Assembly: GCA_035295125.1 (NCBI GenBank)
Contig: DATGJP010000088.1
Location: forward strand, 124,001 to 188,000
Reading direction: 5' to 3'
Source: JAICMB01 sp035295125
Lineage (GTDB): Bacteria > Acidobacteriota > Terriglobia > Bryobacterales > Bryobacteraceae
DNA: 64,000 nucleotides
Part shown: positions 51,997 to 60,785 of the stretch, in pieces
How positions within the stretch are numbered: the first letter of the stretch is position 1
Layout: each line of letters opens with the position of its first letter
Notes under the pieces: model-generated
The model's database searches: none
Seen by the model: only the letters and a program-made list of their open reading frames with translations
Told to the model about the DNA's origin: nothing
Translations under genes and position numbers: made by a program

Positions 51997-52515
51997 GTGG
52001 TGGCGCTTGGCGTCGAGCCCCCGGATTTCCGCCTGCTCGAACCGCTCGCCGCCTCGCTGGCCCGCACCTTCCGCGTGCCCGGCGAAGTCGGCCGCGAGTG
52101 GATCGACGTCGGCTTCTCCTACAATGCCCAGCGCGGCCAGTACTGGTCGACGGCTATTCTCGAACGTCTCGCCAGCATGACCGACGGCACCTTTCGCTTG
52201 CTCGGTGTGACCCCCGTTGACCTTTTCGTTCCGGTTCTGACCTTCGTCTTCGGCGAAGCGCAGTTGACCGGCGTCTGCGCCGTGGTGTCTTATGCAAGGC
52301 TGAACGAAGAGGTATACGGCCTGCCGGCGCACCCCGAGCTCGTGGCGGAGCGCCTGCTCAAAGAGGCTGTTCACGAACTAGGCCATACCTTCGGCCTGCG
52401 TCATTGCGACGACTGGCGCTGTGTCATGGCGTCGAGTCACTCCGTGGAGCGGTTGGACACCAAAACCGCCGAATTCTGCACGCGTTGCGCTTGTGGCGCT
52501 GCGATTCGGCCGTAA
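51997..52515 (+). CDS. Archaemetzincin zinc metalloprotease
   Basis: The archaemetzincin signature is complete: HELGHTFGLRH, then C, CVM and a CTRC pair, i.e. HExxHxxGxxH plus the structural cysteines that bind a second zinc. The GTG at 51997 gives VVALGVEPPDF, matching the usual start; an earlier GTG would overlap the regulator gene by 97 bp. About 172 residues, cytoplasmic, no signal. It follows the sigma54 regulator by 14 nt, so may be co-transcribed. Family substrates are not well known. Confidence 0.85.
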   Translation: MVALGVEPPDFRLLEPLAASLARTFRVPGEVGREWIDVGFSYNAQRGQYWSTAILERLASMTDGTFRLLGVTPVDLFVPVLTFVFGEAQLTGVCAVVSYARLNEEVYGLPAHPELVAERLLKEAVHELGHTFGLRHCDDWRCVMASSHSVERLDTKTAEFCTRCACGAAIRP

Positions 52516-52517
52516 TT

Positions 52518-53024
52518 TCAGTTCTGACGCTTCGACGTCCAGCTCATGTACGTCTTGTACTCCCCAGCAGGAGGCGCAACCTCAAACCTTCCATCCAGCG
52601 CGCTCCCCTTGAGCCAATACGACAGCCGGTACTTCGGACCCGGCTGTGTTCCATCCGACTCGAACACGACGGTGTTAGGCGAGGGAAGCGCCACGTTATA
52701 CCGAATGACGTGCCCCTCGCTATCGAAATAGATCGCACGCGGGGCGCTCTGGGGCGAATCCAGGTAAATCACCATGAGATCGTCATGCCGCACACCGGAA
52801 TCGTACGAGGCGTTGTTATGCCGCACGATGATCTTGTCATTGAGCTGCAGGTCGAACGAGAATGCACCGCGCCCGGCGCCCAGCTCCGTGTCCTTCTCGC
52901 CCGCCATGCCCACCCATTTGCCCAAAATGAAATCCAGCTTTTTCCAGGCTGGAGGGTCATTTTGCGGCCATGCCTGCGAAGCCGAGAGCACGGCTACGCA
53001 AAGCAGTATGTTCCTCATCCTCAT
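52518..53024 (-). CDS. Small secreted protein of unknown function
   Basis: The start at MRMRNILLCVAVLSASQAWP (53024) gives a signal peptide. The 168-residue product has WKKLDFILGKWVGMAGEKD near the mature N-terminus and a beta-rich remainder (IYFDSEGHVIRYNVALPSPN) resembling DUF1579-type lipocalin-like proteins seen in other soil bacteria. It is convergent with the archaemetzincin gene, with 2 bp between their stops. No enzyme motif is visible. Confidence 0.65.
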   Translation of the reverse strand: MRMRNILLCVAVLSASQAWPQNDPPAWKKLDFILGKWVGMAGEKDTELGAGRGAFSFDLQLNDKIIVRHNNASYDSGVRHDDLMVIYLDSPQSAPRAIYFDSEGHVIRYNVALPSPNTVVFESDGTQPGPKYRLSYWLKGSALDGRFEVAPPAGEYKTYMSWTSKRQN

Positions 53025-53198
53025 TGTCTTATCTGTCCCCCGACTCTCAATCATATCCCGCAGTCTATGAATTCCGGAACCCAAGGCAAAAACAGGTGTA
53101 ACGTACTTAGGTTTTCGAGTATACTCACAACGCCGCAAATATCCGATTCGCCCAGGGTGTGGTTTTCATCCTGCCGATCCGGGCGGTTGTGTACTTGC

Positions 53199-55008
53199 AT
53201 GCAGGGGCGAATTTTCAAATTGTTTGGCGCCGAATCGCAATCCTCAGCAAATGCGAAAGCGTCGATTCGGAAGTGCTGGACGTTGCTCCCGCCCTTCCAT
53301 GCGGCATATCGCCGGTATTTGTTGGGTACGATTGTTCGCCAGGCTTTGCTCGTCCTGGGCGGCTATTCGCTGGTCTGGGTTCTGCGCGCGTGCACGCCGG
53401 AATCCAGGATTCCGACCTGGGGGTTCGTGCTCGCCCTCATCGTATTTGACACCGGCTTATTGCGGCTGGACCTGCCCTGAACTGGGCTCTACGCTTCGCG
53501 CGTGAGCTTCCCGATGTTCGGCCGCCTTTGAGCCAAGGCTTTGCGCAAAGCCCTCGACATGCCGCAGGAGTGGCATCAGCGGCAGCAGTCTGGAGCACTC
53601 GTCGGGAAAGTGAATGACGGCGTTGGCAAAGTTGTACAGACGTCGGAAGCGCTGGGGCGCGAGCTGTTCCCGGCATCCATCCGCACCGTGCTCAGCATGA
53701 TCCCGCCGTCTACTTCAGTCCTCAATCGTTTCCCTTCATTGTGGTGGCGGTGGCGCTCTTCGCCTGGAGTTCGGTGATCGAGAATCGCAAGCGCGCGCCA
53801 TTTCGCAAATCCCGCTACGAGAATTATGCCCGCGATTTCGGCCTGTTTTCCGAATGTCTGGAATACGTCCAGCCCATTGTTCACTTCGGGCAGACCCGGC
53901 GCATCCTGGGTACCTACAACGATCTTCAGACTCGAATCGCGTCCGAAGGCATCGAGGAAACGCGCATCGGAATGGTCTACGGCCGGCGCCGCAACATGGT
54001 GCTCTCGATCGCGAAGCGCCTGTGCCTGGGTGTCTGGATCTGGCAATACCGCTCCGGAACTGCGTTGTTCGGCAACGCCATGGATATCGCCAAGGTCATG
54101 TACCTCAGCATGCTGCTGGAGGACCTGTTCGGCTCGCTGTGGGGCTACGCCGCGCTCTTTGAACGCATCCAGGACGGCATCGAGCCTGCCGGCAACCTTG
54201 TGAAGCTGTTCGAAGAGAAACCCTCGATCGCCGACGATCCAAATCTTCGCCACGTTCCAGTCGATCCGAGCGTCGGGATTGAATTGCGCCACGTCAATTT
54301 CGCCTACTCGAACGGCGCCGAGGTCCTGCGCGATTTCAGCCTCTCCATCGAATCCGGCTCTTCTGGGCATCGTGGGACGATCGTGCGTCGGTAAGACGAC
54401 GCTGTAGAATCTGCTTTCCCGCGTCTACGATCCGCAGCACGGCCGAATTCTGGTGTCGGGTGAGGACATCCGAGCGTGGCCGCTCGAACAACTCCGAGGT
54501 ATATTCGCATCGGTCACCCAAAAAGCCGGCGTCTTCTTCACAGCACATCCATTCTTGATCCGATCGGTTCGCGTGCCCCACGGCTACTGCGCAGGAAGCC
54601 ATCGGCGCCGCCAAATCCGCGTGCATTCACGTCGAAATACTGGAAATGCCCGAGGGTTACCACACGCTGATCGGCCAGCGGCGAACGACGCTGTCCCGAG
54701 GCCAGCAACAGCGCATCACGCTGGCGCAAGCCCTTCTCGTGCTCCAGAACCGCAAGATCGTAGTGCTCGACGAATTCACCAGCGCGCTCGACTCGAAAAA
54801 CGAAGAGGAGCTGCTCCGGAACCTCGCCCCGCCGCTCAGCGGCAAAACGGTGATCATCATCGCGCACCGCCTCTCGACGCTTCGAAAGATCGCGGATAAG
54901 ATCATTGTGCTGGGACCCGGCGGCATTGTCGAAGTGGGCTGCCGCGAGGAGTTGATCCGCTGCGGCGGAACCTATGCGGAGCTCGCTTCCTTACAGGCGA
55001 TGGCTTGA
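53199..55008 (+). pseudogene. Decayed ABC transporter (membrane domain plus ATPase)
   Basis: Pieces of one exporter-type ABC protein are spread over several frames. First, residues from 53199 (MQGRIFKLFG) end at a stop at 53480. Next, fragments around 53541-53690 (WHQRQQSGALVGKVNDGVGK) and 53741-54394 continue the membrane domain and reach HVNFAYSNGAEVL. After a frame change a Walker A-like GIVGRSCVGKTTL is followed at once by TAG (about 54404). Later, 54646-55008 encodes a changed signature (LSRGQQQRITLAQALL), Walker B IVVLDEFTSALD and the H-loop IIIAHRLST. The stops and frame breaks rule out a working protein. Confidence 0.85.
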
Positions 55009-55112
55009 AGCACTCCAGACCTGTGAATTCCGACCGCACTGGGTCTTGGATTCTGTAGGCATTCAGCATGGCGTTGGAAGCTGAGACCAGATCTCGAAGC
55101 CTCGCAGCCCGG

Positions 55113-55162
55113 GGCAGAAGTCTTTAAGAGCGGCATGCGCAGGCGAAACCGCCTGCGCCACC
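55113..55162 (+). repeat. Dispersed palindromic repeat, family C copy 2
   Basis: About 47 of 50 positions match 17541-17590, including the AAAC hairpin. It lies between the ABC pseudogene and the nucleoside hydrolase; the rest of that gap shows no gene. Confidence 0.8.
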
Positions 55163-55216
55163 TGGCAGGCAGAGGTCAGACGTCGTTCAATTTCGGATGA
55201 GCCGGAGTTCAAGCTG

Positions 55217-55222
55217 TAAACT
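55217..55222 (+). promoter_or_regulatory. TANNNT element before nucleoside hydrolase
   Basis: TAAACT ends 7 nt before the GTG at 55230, which supports that start. Confidence 0.45.
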
Positions 55223-55229
55223 CAGAACA

Positions 55230-56186
55230 GTGCGCTTCTCACTTTTCTGCTGTCTGATCATCGCGTCAATGTTCGTCCTCTCCGCCGCCGAGCCCGTCCG
55301 CATTATCTTCGATACCGACCTCGGTAACGACGTCGACGATGTCCTGGCCCTCGCCGAACTCCACGCCTTCGAAACACGGGGCGAAGCGCGCATCCTGGCC
55401 GTCACCGTCACCAAGGACAACCGCTGGGCGCCCATCTTCATCGACATGCTCGACACTTTCTACGGCCGTCCGAACATCCCGATCGGCATGGTGAAGAACG
55501 GCAAAACACCCGACGATGGGAACTACACGCGCCAGGTGGCAGCGAACTATCCGCATCACCTGAAGGATCCCGCCCGGCTTCCGGACGCCGTCGACCTCCT
55601 GAAGAAGACGCTCGCCGACCAACCCGACGCCAGCGTCGTTATCGTCCAGGTCGGATTCAGCACCAACCTTGCCCGCCTCTTGGAGGCCCCCGGCGGCCGT
55701 GAACTAGCCGCCCGCAAAGTTCGGCTGCTGTCGATCATGGGAGGCGATTTCCGCTCCCGAGGCTTCAAGGAATACAACATCGTCACCGACATTCCCTCGG
55801 CACAAAAACTGTTCCGTGACTGGCCGGGCCGCATCGTGGCCAGCGGTTTCGACATCGGCGAAAGCATCGCCTACCCGGCCCGAAACATTGCGGCGGACTT
55901 CCAGTACATCGAGCATCATCCCGTGGCCGACGCCTATCGAGCCTACAAACCCATGCCCTACGATGAACCGCTCTGGGATCCGACCGCGGCCCTCTATGCC
56001 ATACGCCCTGACGAGGGTTATTTCGGCACGTCGCCTGCCGGCACCATTACGGTGGACAACCAAGGCGTCACCTCTTTCAGTCCAGCGGCCAATGGAAAAC
56101 ACCACTACCTGACGATCAACGAAGCGCAAACGGCCCGCATACGCGAAGCAATATCGCTCCTGGTCAGCGAACCTCCGAAGCAATGA
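55230..56186 (+). CDS. Secreted nucleoside hydrolase (IUNH family)
   Basis: The GTG at 55230 gives a signal peptide (RFSLFCCLIIASMFVLSAA); an ATG at 55197 would add eleven polar residues. The mature protein opens with IIFDTDLGNDVDDVLAL, the DxDxxxDD calcium site of inosine-uridine hydrolases, and has VTKDNRWAP and a distal MGGDFRSRGFKEYN. About 318 residues, exported. It would cleave ribosides outside the cytoplasm, so a salvage or nutrient role is likely. It overlaps the next gene as ATGA. Confidence 0.85.
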   Translation: MRFSLFCCLIIASMFVLSAAEPVRIIFDTDLGNDVDDVLALAELHAFETRGEARILAVTVTKDNRWAPIFIDMLDTFYGRPNIPIGMVKNGKTPDDGNYTRQVAANYPHHLKDPARLPDAVDLLKKTLADQPDASVVIVQVGFSTNLARLLEAPGGRELAARKVRLLSIMGGDFRSRGFKEYNIVTDIPSAQKLFRDWPGRIVASGFDIGESIAYPARNIAADFQYIEHHPVADAYRAYKPMPYDEPLWDPTAALYAIRPDEGYFGTSPAGTITVDNQGVTSFSPAANGKHHYLTINEAQTARIREAISLLVSEPPKQ

Positions 56187-56842
56187 CTCGAATCGTCCTT
56201 CTGGCGGTAATGGTCTGTGTTCCCGTCGCGTCTCAGGAAGTGTACTCCTGGCCCGACACCTACCTCGCCCGTGTGGAGGCGCTTGCCCTAATCGAAACTC
56301 TCAATGCCGAGGTACTGGCCAGCCGAAGCGCGACCCTAACCCTGGAAGCCTGGTGCCGGGACCACCGGTTAGCCACAGCCCCCAAGGTTACAGCCACCCT
56401 CGTCAAAGGAACCTCAATAACGGCGACCGCCGAACAGAGAGAACGTCTCCAGGTCACGCCTGGGGATGAAGTGAAATACCGCCGAGTACAGCTCCGCTGT
56501 GGGACTCGGATCCTGTCGGAAGCGGATAACTGGTATGTTCCCAGCCGCTTAACCGCCGAAATGAATCGTTTGCTTGAAGCTACGGATACGCCTTTCGGAA
56601 AGGCGGTCCAGCCCCTCGAACCCTACCGGCAGACCTTTTCCGTGAAACTGCTTTGGTCACCGCTCCCCGATGGCTGGGAGCTCGAGCACACCCCATCGAA
56701 AGCCGGTTTCGGCGGGGCGTTCACCATCCCACGAGCCCTTTTCGAACACCGGGCACTCCTCTACACCCATAACCACACGCCGTTCTCGGAGGTCGACGAG
56801 GTTTACCAAGGCCAACTTCTGGCGTTCCCGCCCCCTCGCTAA
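56183..56842 (+). CDS. Secreted protein with a chorismate-lyase-like domain
   Basis: A 219-residue product with a short signal peptide (MTRIVLLAVMVCVPVASQ). The mature region resembles the chorismate-lyase/UTRA-type fold: KYRRVQLRCGTRILSEADNW and the later TDTPFGKAVQPL recall the substrate loop of UbiC-like proteins. Location outside the cytoplasm makes UbiC activity unlikely. It overlaps the nucleoside hydrolase by 4 bases and is probably co-translated. The function is unknown. Confidence 0.6.
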   Translation: MTRIVLLAVMVCVPVASQEVYSWPDTYLARVEALALIETLNAEVLASRSATLTLEAWCRDHRLATAPKVTATLVKGTSITATAEQRERLQVTPGDEVKYRRVQLRCGTRILSEADNWYVPSRLTAEMNRLLEATDTPFGKAVQPLEPYRQTFSVKLLWSPLPDGWELEHTPSKAGFGGAFTIPRALFEHRALLYTHNHTPFSEVDEVYQGQLLAFPPPR

Positions 56843-56851
56843 AGATTCCCC

Positions 56852-56880
56852 TTGATTACCGAGATGAGATGCAGTATGAT
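56852..56880 (+). promoter_or_regulatory. Sigma70-type promoter of the ADOP-PadR operon
   Basis: TTGATT (56852-56857) and TATGAT (56875-56880) are separated by 17 bp. An AGGAG at 56897-56901 precedes the ADOP start. Confidence 0.75.
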
Positions 56881-56887
56881 CATCTCG
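56860..56887 (+). promoter_or_regulatory. Operator-like inverted repeat over the -10 element
   Basis: CGAGATGA (56860-56867) and TCATCTCG (56880-56887) are exact reverse complements with a 12-nt spacer that covers the -10. A repressor bound here would block transcription; the co-encoded PadR protein is the obvious candidate. Confidence 0.6.
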
Positions 56888-56913
56888 ATAACCGATAGGA
56901 GCCGCCGTCGACT

Positions 56914-59577
56914 ATGCGAATCCAGCACTGGATGTACGAATTGCCGTTGCGTTTCCGGTCCCTCTTTCACCGTCAGCGGGTGGAACAGGAGCTCGACGAT
57001 GAATTGCAGTATCACCTCGATTGCAAGATTGACGAATACGTCACCCGAGGCCTCGCGCCCCGGGAGGCCCGCTATGCCGCTATGCGCGACATGGACGGCC
57101 TGGCGCAGCGCAAAGAAGAATGCCGCGACGCCCGTCATGTAAATGCGATCGAGAACACCATCAGGGACATCCGTTACGCCCTGCGCGTCCTGGTCAAATC
57201 GCCCGGCTTCACAGTGGTCGCGATTGTGACGCTCGCCATGGCCATCGGTGCGAATGCCATCGCGTTCGGAATCATGAACGGTTTGATCCTGCGTCCCCTC
57301 AACGTGCCCAACTCTGAAAACCTCTGGGGTATTTCGTACGGTGACGGCTCGAGTTGGCACTCCTATCCGAACTACGCCGACCTGCGCGACCGCAACCGCA
57401 GCTTCGAAGACGTCGCCGCTTTCACATTTGCATTCGCGGGCATGGACATCGGCAAGGACCCCATCGTTGCGAACGGTTTCTCAACCACCGGCAACTACTT
57501 TGATGTGCTCGGAATCCAGCCTTACCTGGGCCGTTTCTTTCACAGCTCCGACGAGCATGGCCCCAACAGCGCTCCGTACCTCGTGCTGACCTGGGCTTAT
57601 TGGCACGCGCATTTTCAAGACGACCGAAACGTGATCGGCCGCACGGTCCGCATCGACAAGCACCCCTTTACTATCATTGGTGTCGCGCCGCGGTCCTTCC
57701 AGGGGACCGTGATGTTCGTGTCTCCCGATTTCTTTATGCCGATTGTGAACCATCAGCAGGTCGAAGCAGAGTTCCGCCTCGACGCGCGCGGTAACGAGCG
57801 TGCCATCTTCGAGTTATTCGGACATCTGAAGCCTGGAGTGACGCGGGCGCAGGCTCTCGCCGATATGAACTCCATAGGCGCCGGGCTCAAGAAAACGTAT
57901 CCCAACCAGTTCGCTAATAACTCATCGAACCTGTGGCGTCCCGGGCTGAGCGCATTCGGTGGCGCCGCGCGGGCGTTTGCCGGCGGCGTGATGATGCTCG
58001 CGGCCCTCATCCTGATCGCGGCTTGCATGAACCTCGGCAACCTCTTTGGCGCCCGTGCCGCCGACCGTTCCCGCGAGGTCGCCCTACGCCTCGCGATCGG
58101 TGCAACCCGCGCCCGCATTCTCCGGGGACTCTTGACCGAAGCTGTTCTGCTTGCGCTCGCCGGAGGCGCCGTGGGATTGCTGGGGAGTGTTGTGCTCCTC
58201 GAAAAACTAAGCCTCTGGCAGCCCTTCGGAGGCGCTCCCGTTCATATCCCGGTGACACCCGATGCGCGAATCTACTTCGTCGCGCTGGCGCTTGCGTTGG
58301 TCAGCGGATTCCTGTTCGGCATTGTCCCCGTTCGCCAGGTGCTGAGAACCGATCCGTATCAGGTCATAAAGGCGGGATCCCGTGGCCCCGCTCTGCGTCG
58401 CATCAGTGTTCGCGACGTGTTGCTCGCGGTCCAGATCGCCCTCTGCGCGGTCCTGGTCACATCATCTATGGTCGCTTTGCGCGGACTGGTACGTTCGCAG
58501 CACAGCGATTTCGGCTTCGAGCCTCGTAACACCATTCTCGTTTCAACGAATCTCGCGATGGTCGGCTATAACGCTGAACAAACCGTCGCAATGCAGAAGC
58601 GCATGATTGAAGCCGTGGAGACGATTCCCGGCGTAGAACACGCCGGATTGGTGAACAATTATCCACCCCTGGTGTACGCTTCCGCGGTCAAGGTCAGCAT
58701 CTTCAAAGACGAGACCCGCGATCTGATCCCGGCGAATGTCGCCGCGCGTACCTATCCTTATGACGTGTCTCCCCGCTATTTCGCGGCTGCCGGCACAAGG
58801 CTGTTAGCGGGCCGCGATTTCACCTGGCACGATGATCGGAACGCCCCTCGCGTGGCCGTAGTCAACCGGGAATTCGCCGTCAGGATGTTCGGCTCCGTCG
58901 CCGGCGCGGTCGGCGAGCATTACAGGCTTCAGAGCGGAGCGCGCGTCGAGGTGGTGGGCGTCGCCGAGAACGGGAAATATCTCAGCCTTACCGAGGATTC
59001 GCAGCCGGCAATGTTTCTTCCGGCGGTCCAATCACCGCTCAGCGCCTCGTTCCTGATCGTACGCTCGACTGGGGACCAGCAGCAACTGTCGGAGAACATC
59101 CGAGCCAAAATCCATGGACTCGAAACGGCGCTCCCGGTCGACACGAATTCGTGGAATGCCTATCTCGAAATCGTATTGTTCCCCGCGCGCGCTGCGACCA
59201 TGGCGCTCGGCGTACTTGGCGCATTGGGAGCCATTCTCTCCATCACCGGTATCTTTGGAATGGCTTCGTATTCGGTGAGTCGCCGTTTGAAGGAGCTGGG
59301 CATCCGGCTTGCACTCGGCGCGCGACGCAACGAAGTTTTACGGACCGCCTTGGGGCGCTCTTTCAAAGTTCTCGCTTTTGGTTCGGTCGTGGGCTTGATT
59401 CTGGGAATACTCGCCAGCCGCGTGTTGGCGTCCATCGTCTACCAGGCCACGCCCCGCGATCCCATCGTACTAACCGCCGTCGTAGTGGCCATGGGGCTGC
59501 TCGGGTTGGTGGCGACCTGGATACCCGCCCAACGCGCGCTGTCGCTCGATCCCTTGACCCTGCTGAGAGAGGACTAA
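56914..59577 (+). CDS. ADOP-type permease (acidobacterial duplicated orphan permease)
   Basis: An 887-residue MacB/FtsX-like permease lacking an ATPase domain. The N-terminal cytoplasmic helix region (ELDDELQYHLDCKIDEYVTRGLAPREARYAA) precedes the first span (GFTVVAIVTLAMAIGANAIAF). Two MacB-type periplasmic domains, each with flanking FtsX-like spans, follow (RSREVALRLAIGATRARILR and RRLKELGIRLALGARRNEVL). This duplicated design and the following PadR gene match the ADOP family. No ATPase partner is adjacent. Substrate unknown. Confidence 0.9.
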   Translation: MRIQHWMYELPLRFRSLFHRQRVEQELDDELQYHLDCKIDEYVTRGLAPREARYAAMRDMDGLAQRKEECRDARHVNAIENTIRDIRYALRVLVKSPGFTVVAIVTLAMAIGANAIAFGIMNGLILRPLNVPNSENLWGISYGDGSSWHSYPNYADLRDRNRSFEDVAAFTFAFAGMDIGKDPIVANGFSTTGNYFDVLGIQPYLGRFFHSSDEHGPNSAPYLVLTWAYWHAHFQDDRNVIGRTVRIDKHPFTIIGVAPRSFQGTVMFVSPDFFMPIVNHQQVEAEFRLDARGNERAIFELFGHLKPGVTRAQALADMNSIGAGLKKTYPNQFANNSSNLWRPGLSAFGGAARAFAGGVMMLAALILIAACMNLGNLFGARAADRSREVALRLAIGATRARILRGLLTEAVLLALAGGAVGLLGSVVLLEKLSLWQPFGGAPVHIPVTPDARIYFVALALALVSGFLFGIVPVRQVLRTDPYQVIKAGSRGPALRRISVRDVLLAVQIALCAVLVTSSMVALRGLVRSQHSDFGFEPRNTILVSTNLAMVGYNAEQTVAMQKRMIEAVETIPGVEHAGLVNNYPPLVYASAVKVSIFKDETRDLIPANVAARTYPYDVSPRYFAAAGTRLLAGRDFTWHDDRNAPRVAVVNREFAVRMFGSVAGAVGEHYRLQSGARVEVVGVAENGKYLSLTEDSQPAMFLPAVQSPLSASFLIVRSTGDQQQLSENIRAKIHGLETALPVDTNSWNAYLEIVLFPARAATMALGVLGALGAILSITGIFGMASYSVSRRLKELGIRLALGARRNEVLRTALGRSFKVLAFGSVVGLILGILASRVLASIVYQATPRDPIVLTAVVVAMGLLGLVATWIPAQRALSLDPLTLLRED

Positions 59578-59580
59578 TTC

Positions 59581-59922
59581 ATGAGCAGACCATCTGATCT
59601 CGTTCAGGGAACCCTGGACCTTCTTCTGTTGAAAATCCTCGCCCTCGAGCCTCTGAACGGCTGGGCGATAAGCCAGCGCTTGAAGCAAGTCTCGGGGGAC
59701 ATTCTGCAGGTGAGCGATGGGTCGCTATATCCCGCTCTCCACAAACTGGAACAGCAAGGCTGGATCACCGCCGAGTGGAAGGCCACAGAGAACAACCGCC
59801 GGGCGAAATTCTATTCGCTGACCCGGCTCGGCCGCGGACAATTGGAAAAGGAAGCGGCTAACTGGACCCGTCTCTCCGACGCCATATCCAACGTAGTCCG
59901 CCTCGATTACCCCCAGCTTTAG
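59581..59922 (+). CDS. PadR-family transcriptional repressor
   Basis: A 113-residue winged-helix protein (GTLDLLLLKILALEPLNGWA, ISQRLKQVSGDILQVSDGSLYPALHKLEQQGWI) with a short C-terminal dimer helix. It follows ADOP by 3 bp, the arrangement seen repeatedly for acidobacterial PadR proteins. AGAGGA precedes the start. It likely represses its own operon through the inverted repeat at 56860-56887. The inducer is unknown. Confidence 0.92.
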   Translation: MSRPSDLVQGTLDLLLLKILALEPLNGWAISQRLKQVSGDILQVSDGSLYPALHKLEQQGWITAEWKATENNRRAKFYSLTRLGRGQLEKEAANWTRLSDAISNVVRLDYPQL

Positions 59923-60036
59923 GCTGCCAAGGGTCATAAGATTCTGAAATAGCGGCGATGAGCCTGCTCCACCTCGGGCGGATTGTTACCGTTTCGTGCG
60001 ACTCGAGCGGAAACCTCCGGACGGGCATAGTGATCT

Positions 60037-60052
60037 ATCACCCGAGGGTGAT
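60037..60052 (+). promoter_or_regulatory. Palindrome just before the 60054 start codon
   Basis: ATCACCC-GA-GGGTGAT is a perfect 7+7 inverted repeat ending 1 nt before the ATG. It contains the GAGGG that would serve as ribosome site, so it could be an operator or an RNA hairpin hiding that site. Confidence 0.5.
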
Positions 60053-60053
60053 C

Positions 60054-60746
60054 ATGAAAATCGGTATTATTGGCGCCGGAAATATCGGCGGAACTCTAAC
60101 GCGGCGGTTCCGCGCGCTGGGACATGATGTCGCGGTCGCAAACTCGCGAGGGCCTGAGTCGCTAGCCGGGCTGGCTGCCGAGAGTGGGGCAAAGCCGGTC
60201 GATGTCACCGCGGCGGTCCGTGGCAAGGATCTCATCGTTGTCACGATTCCGCTGAAGAACGTTACCGAGCTCCCGCCGAATTTGTTCAAGGAAACCTCGA
60301 AGGATACGGTGGTAGTGGATACGGGGAACTACTATCCCAGAGAACGCGACGGCCGCATTGATGAGATCGAAAACGGGGTGCCGGAAAGCCGCTGGGTGGA
60401 GCGGCAACTGGGCCGGCCGGTGATCAAGGCATTCAACAATATTCATGCCGAGCATCTCATGAATCGCGGAAATCGAAATGGCGGCCCGCGCATCGCATTA
60501 CCGGTGTCAGGCGACGATCCGGTCGCTAAGGCCAAGGTGATGCGGCTGGTGAATGAACTGGGGTTCGATGCGGTGGATGCCGGAAGTCTGGATGATTCCT
60601 GGCGGCAACAGCCGGGATCTCCTGTTTACGCCGCGGACCTGGATGCCGCGGGTGTGCGGCGCGCGCTTCAGGAGGCCCACCGCGAACGTACCCCGGAGTG
60701 GCGGGCGACGCAAAACAGTCCGGGTACGTATCAGAAACCGGCATAG
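60054..60746 (+). CDS. NADPH-dependent F420 reductase-like oxidoreductase
   Basis: The start MKIGIIGAGNIGGTLTRRF (60054) has the Rossmann GxGxxG at residue 7. About 230 residues long. The sequence runs HDVAVANSRGPESL (NADP-selecting turn), then DLIVVTIPLKNVTELP, PVIKAFNNIHAEHLM and PVSGDDPVAKAKVM, which fit the NADP-oxidoreductase/F420-dependent family. No F420 biosynthesis gene is in the window, so it may use another cofactor. It is a lone gene after PadR. Confidence 0.75.
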   Translation: MKIGIIGAGNIGGTLTRRFRALGHDVAVANSRGPESLAGLAAESGAKPVDVTAAVRGKDLIVVTIPLKNVTELPPNLFKETSKDTVVVDTGNYYPRERDGRIDEIENGVPESRWVERQLGRPVIKAFNNIHAEHLMNRGNRNGGPRIALPVSGDDPVAKAKVMRLVNELGFDAVDAGSLDDSWRQQPGSPVYAADLDAAGVRRALQEAHRERTPEWRATQNSPGTYQKPA

Positions 60747-60785
60747 CCCCGCCGAGCGGGATGGGCGCGGACGTTAAAATGGAAT

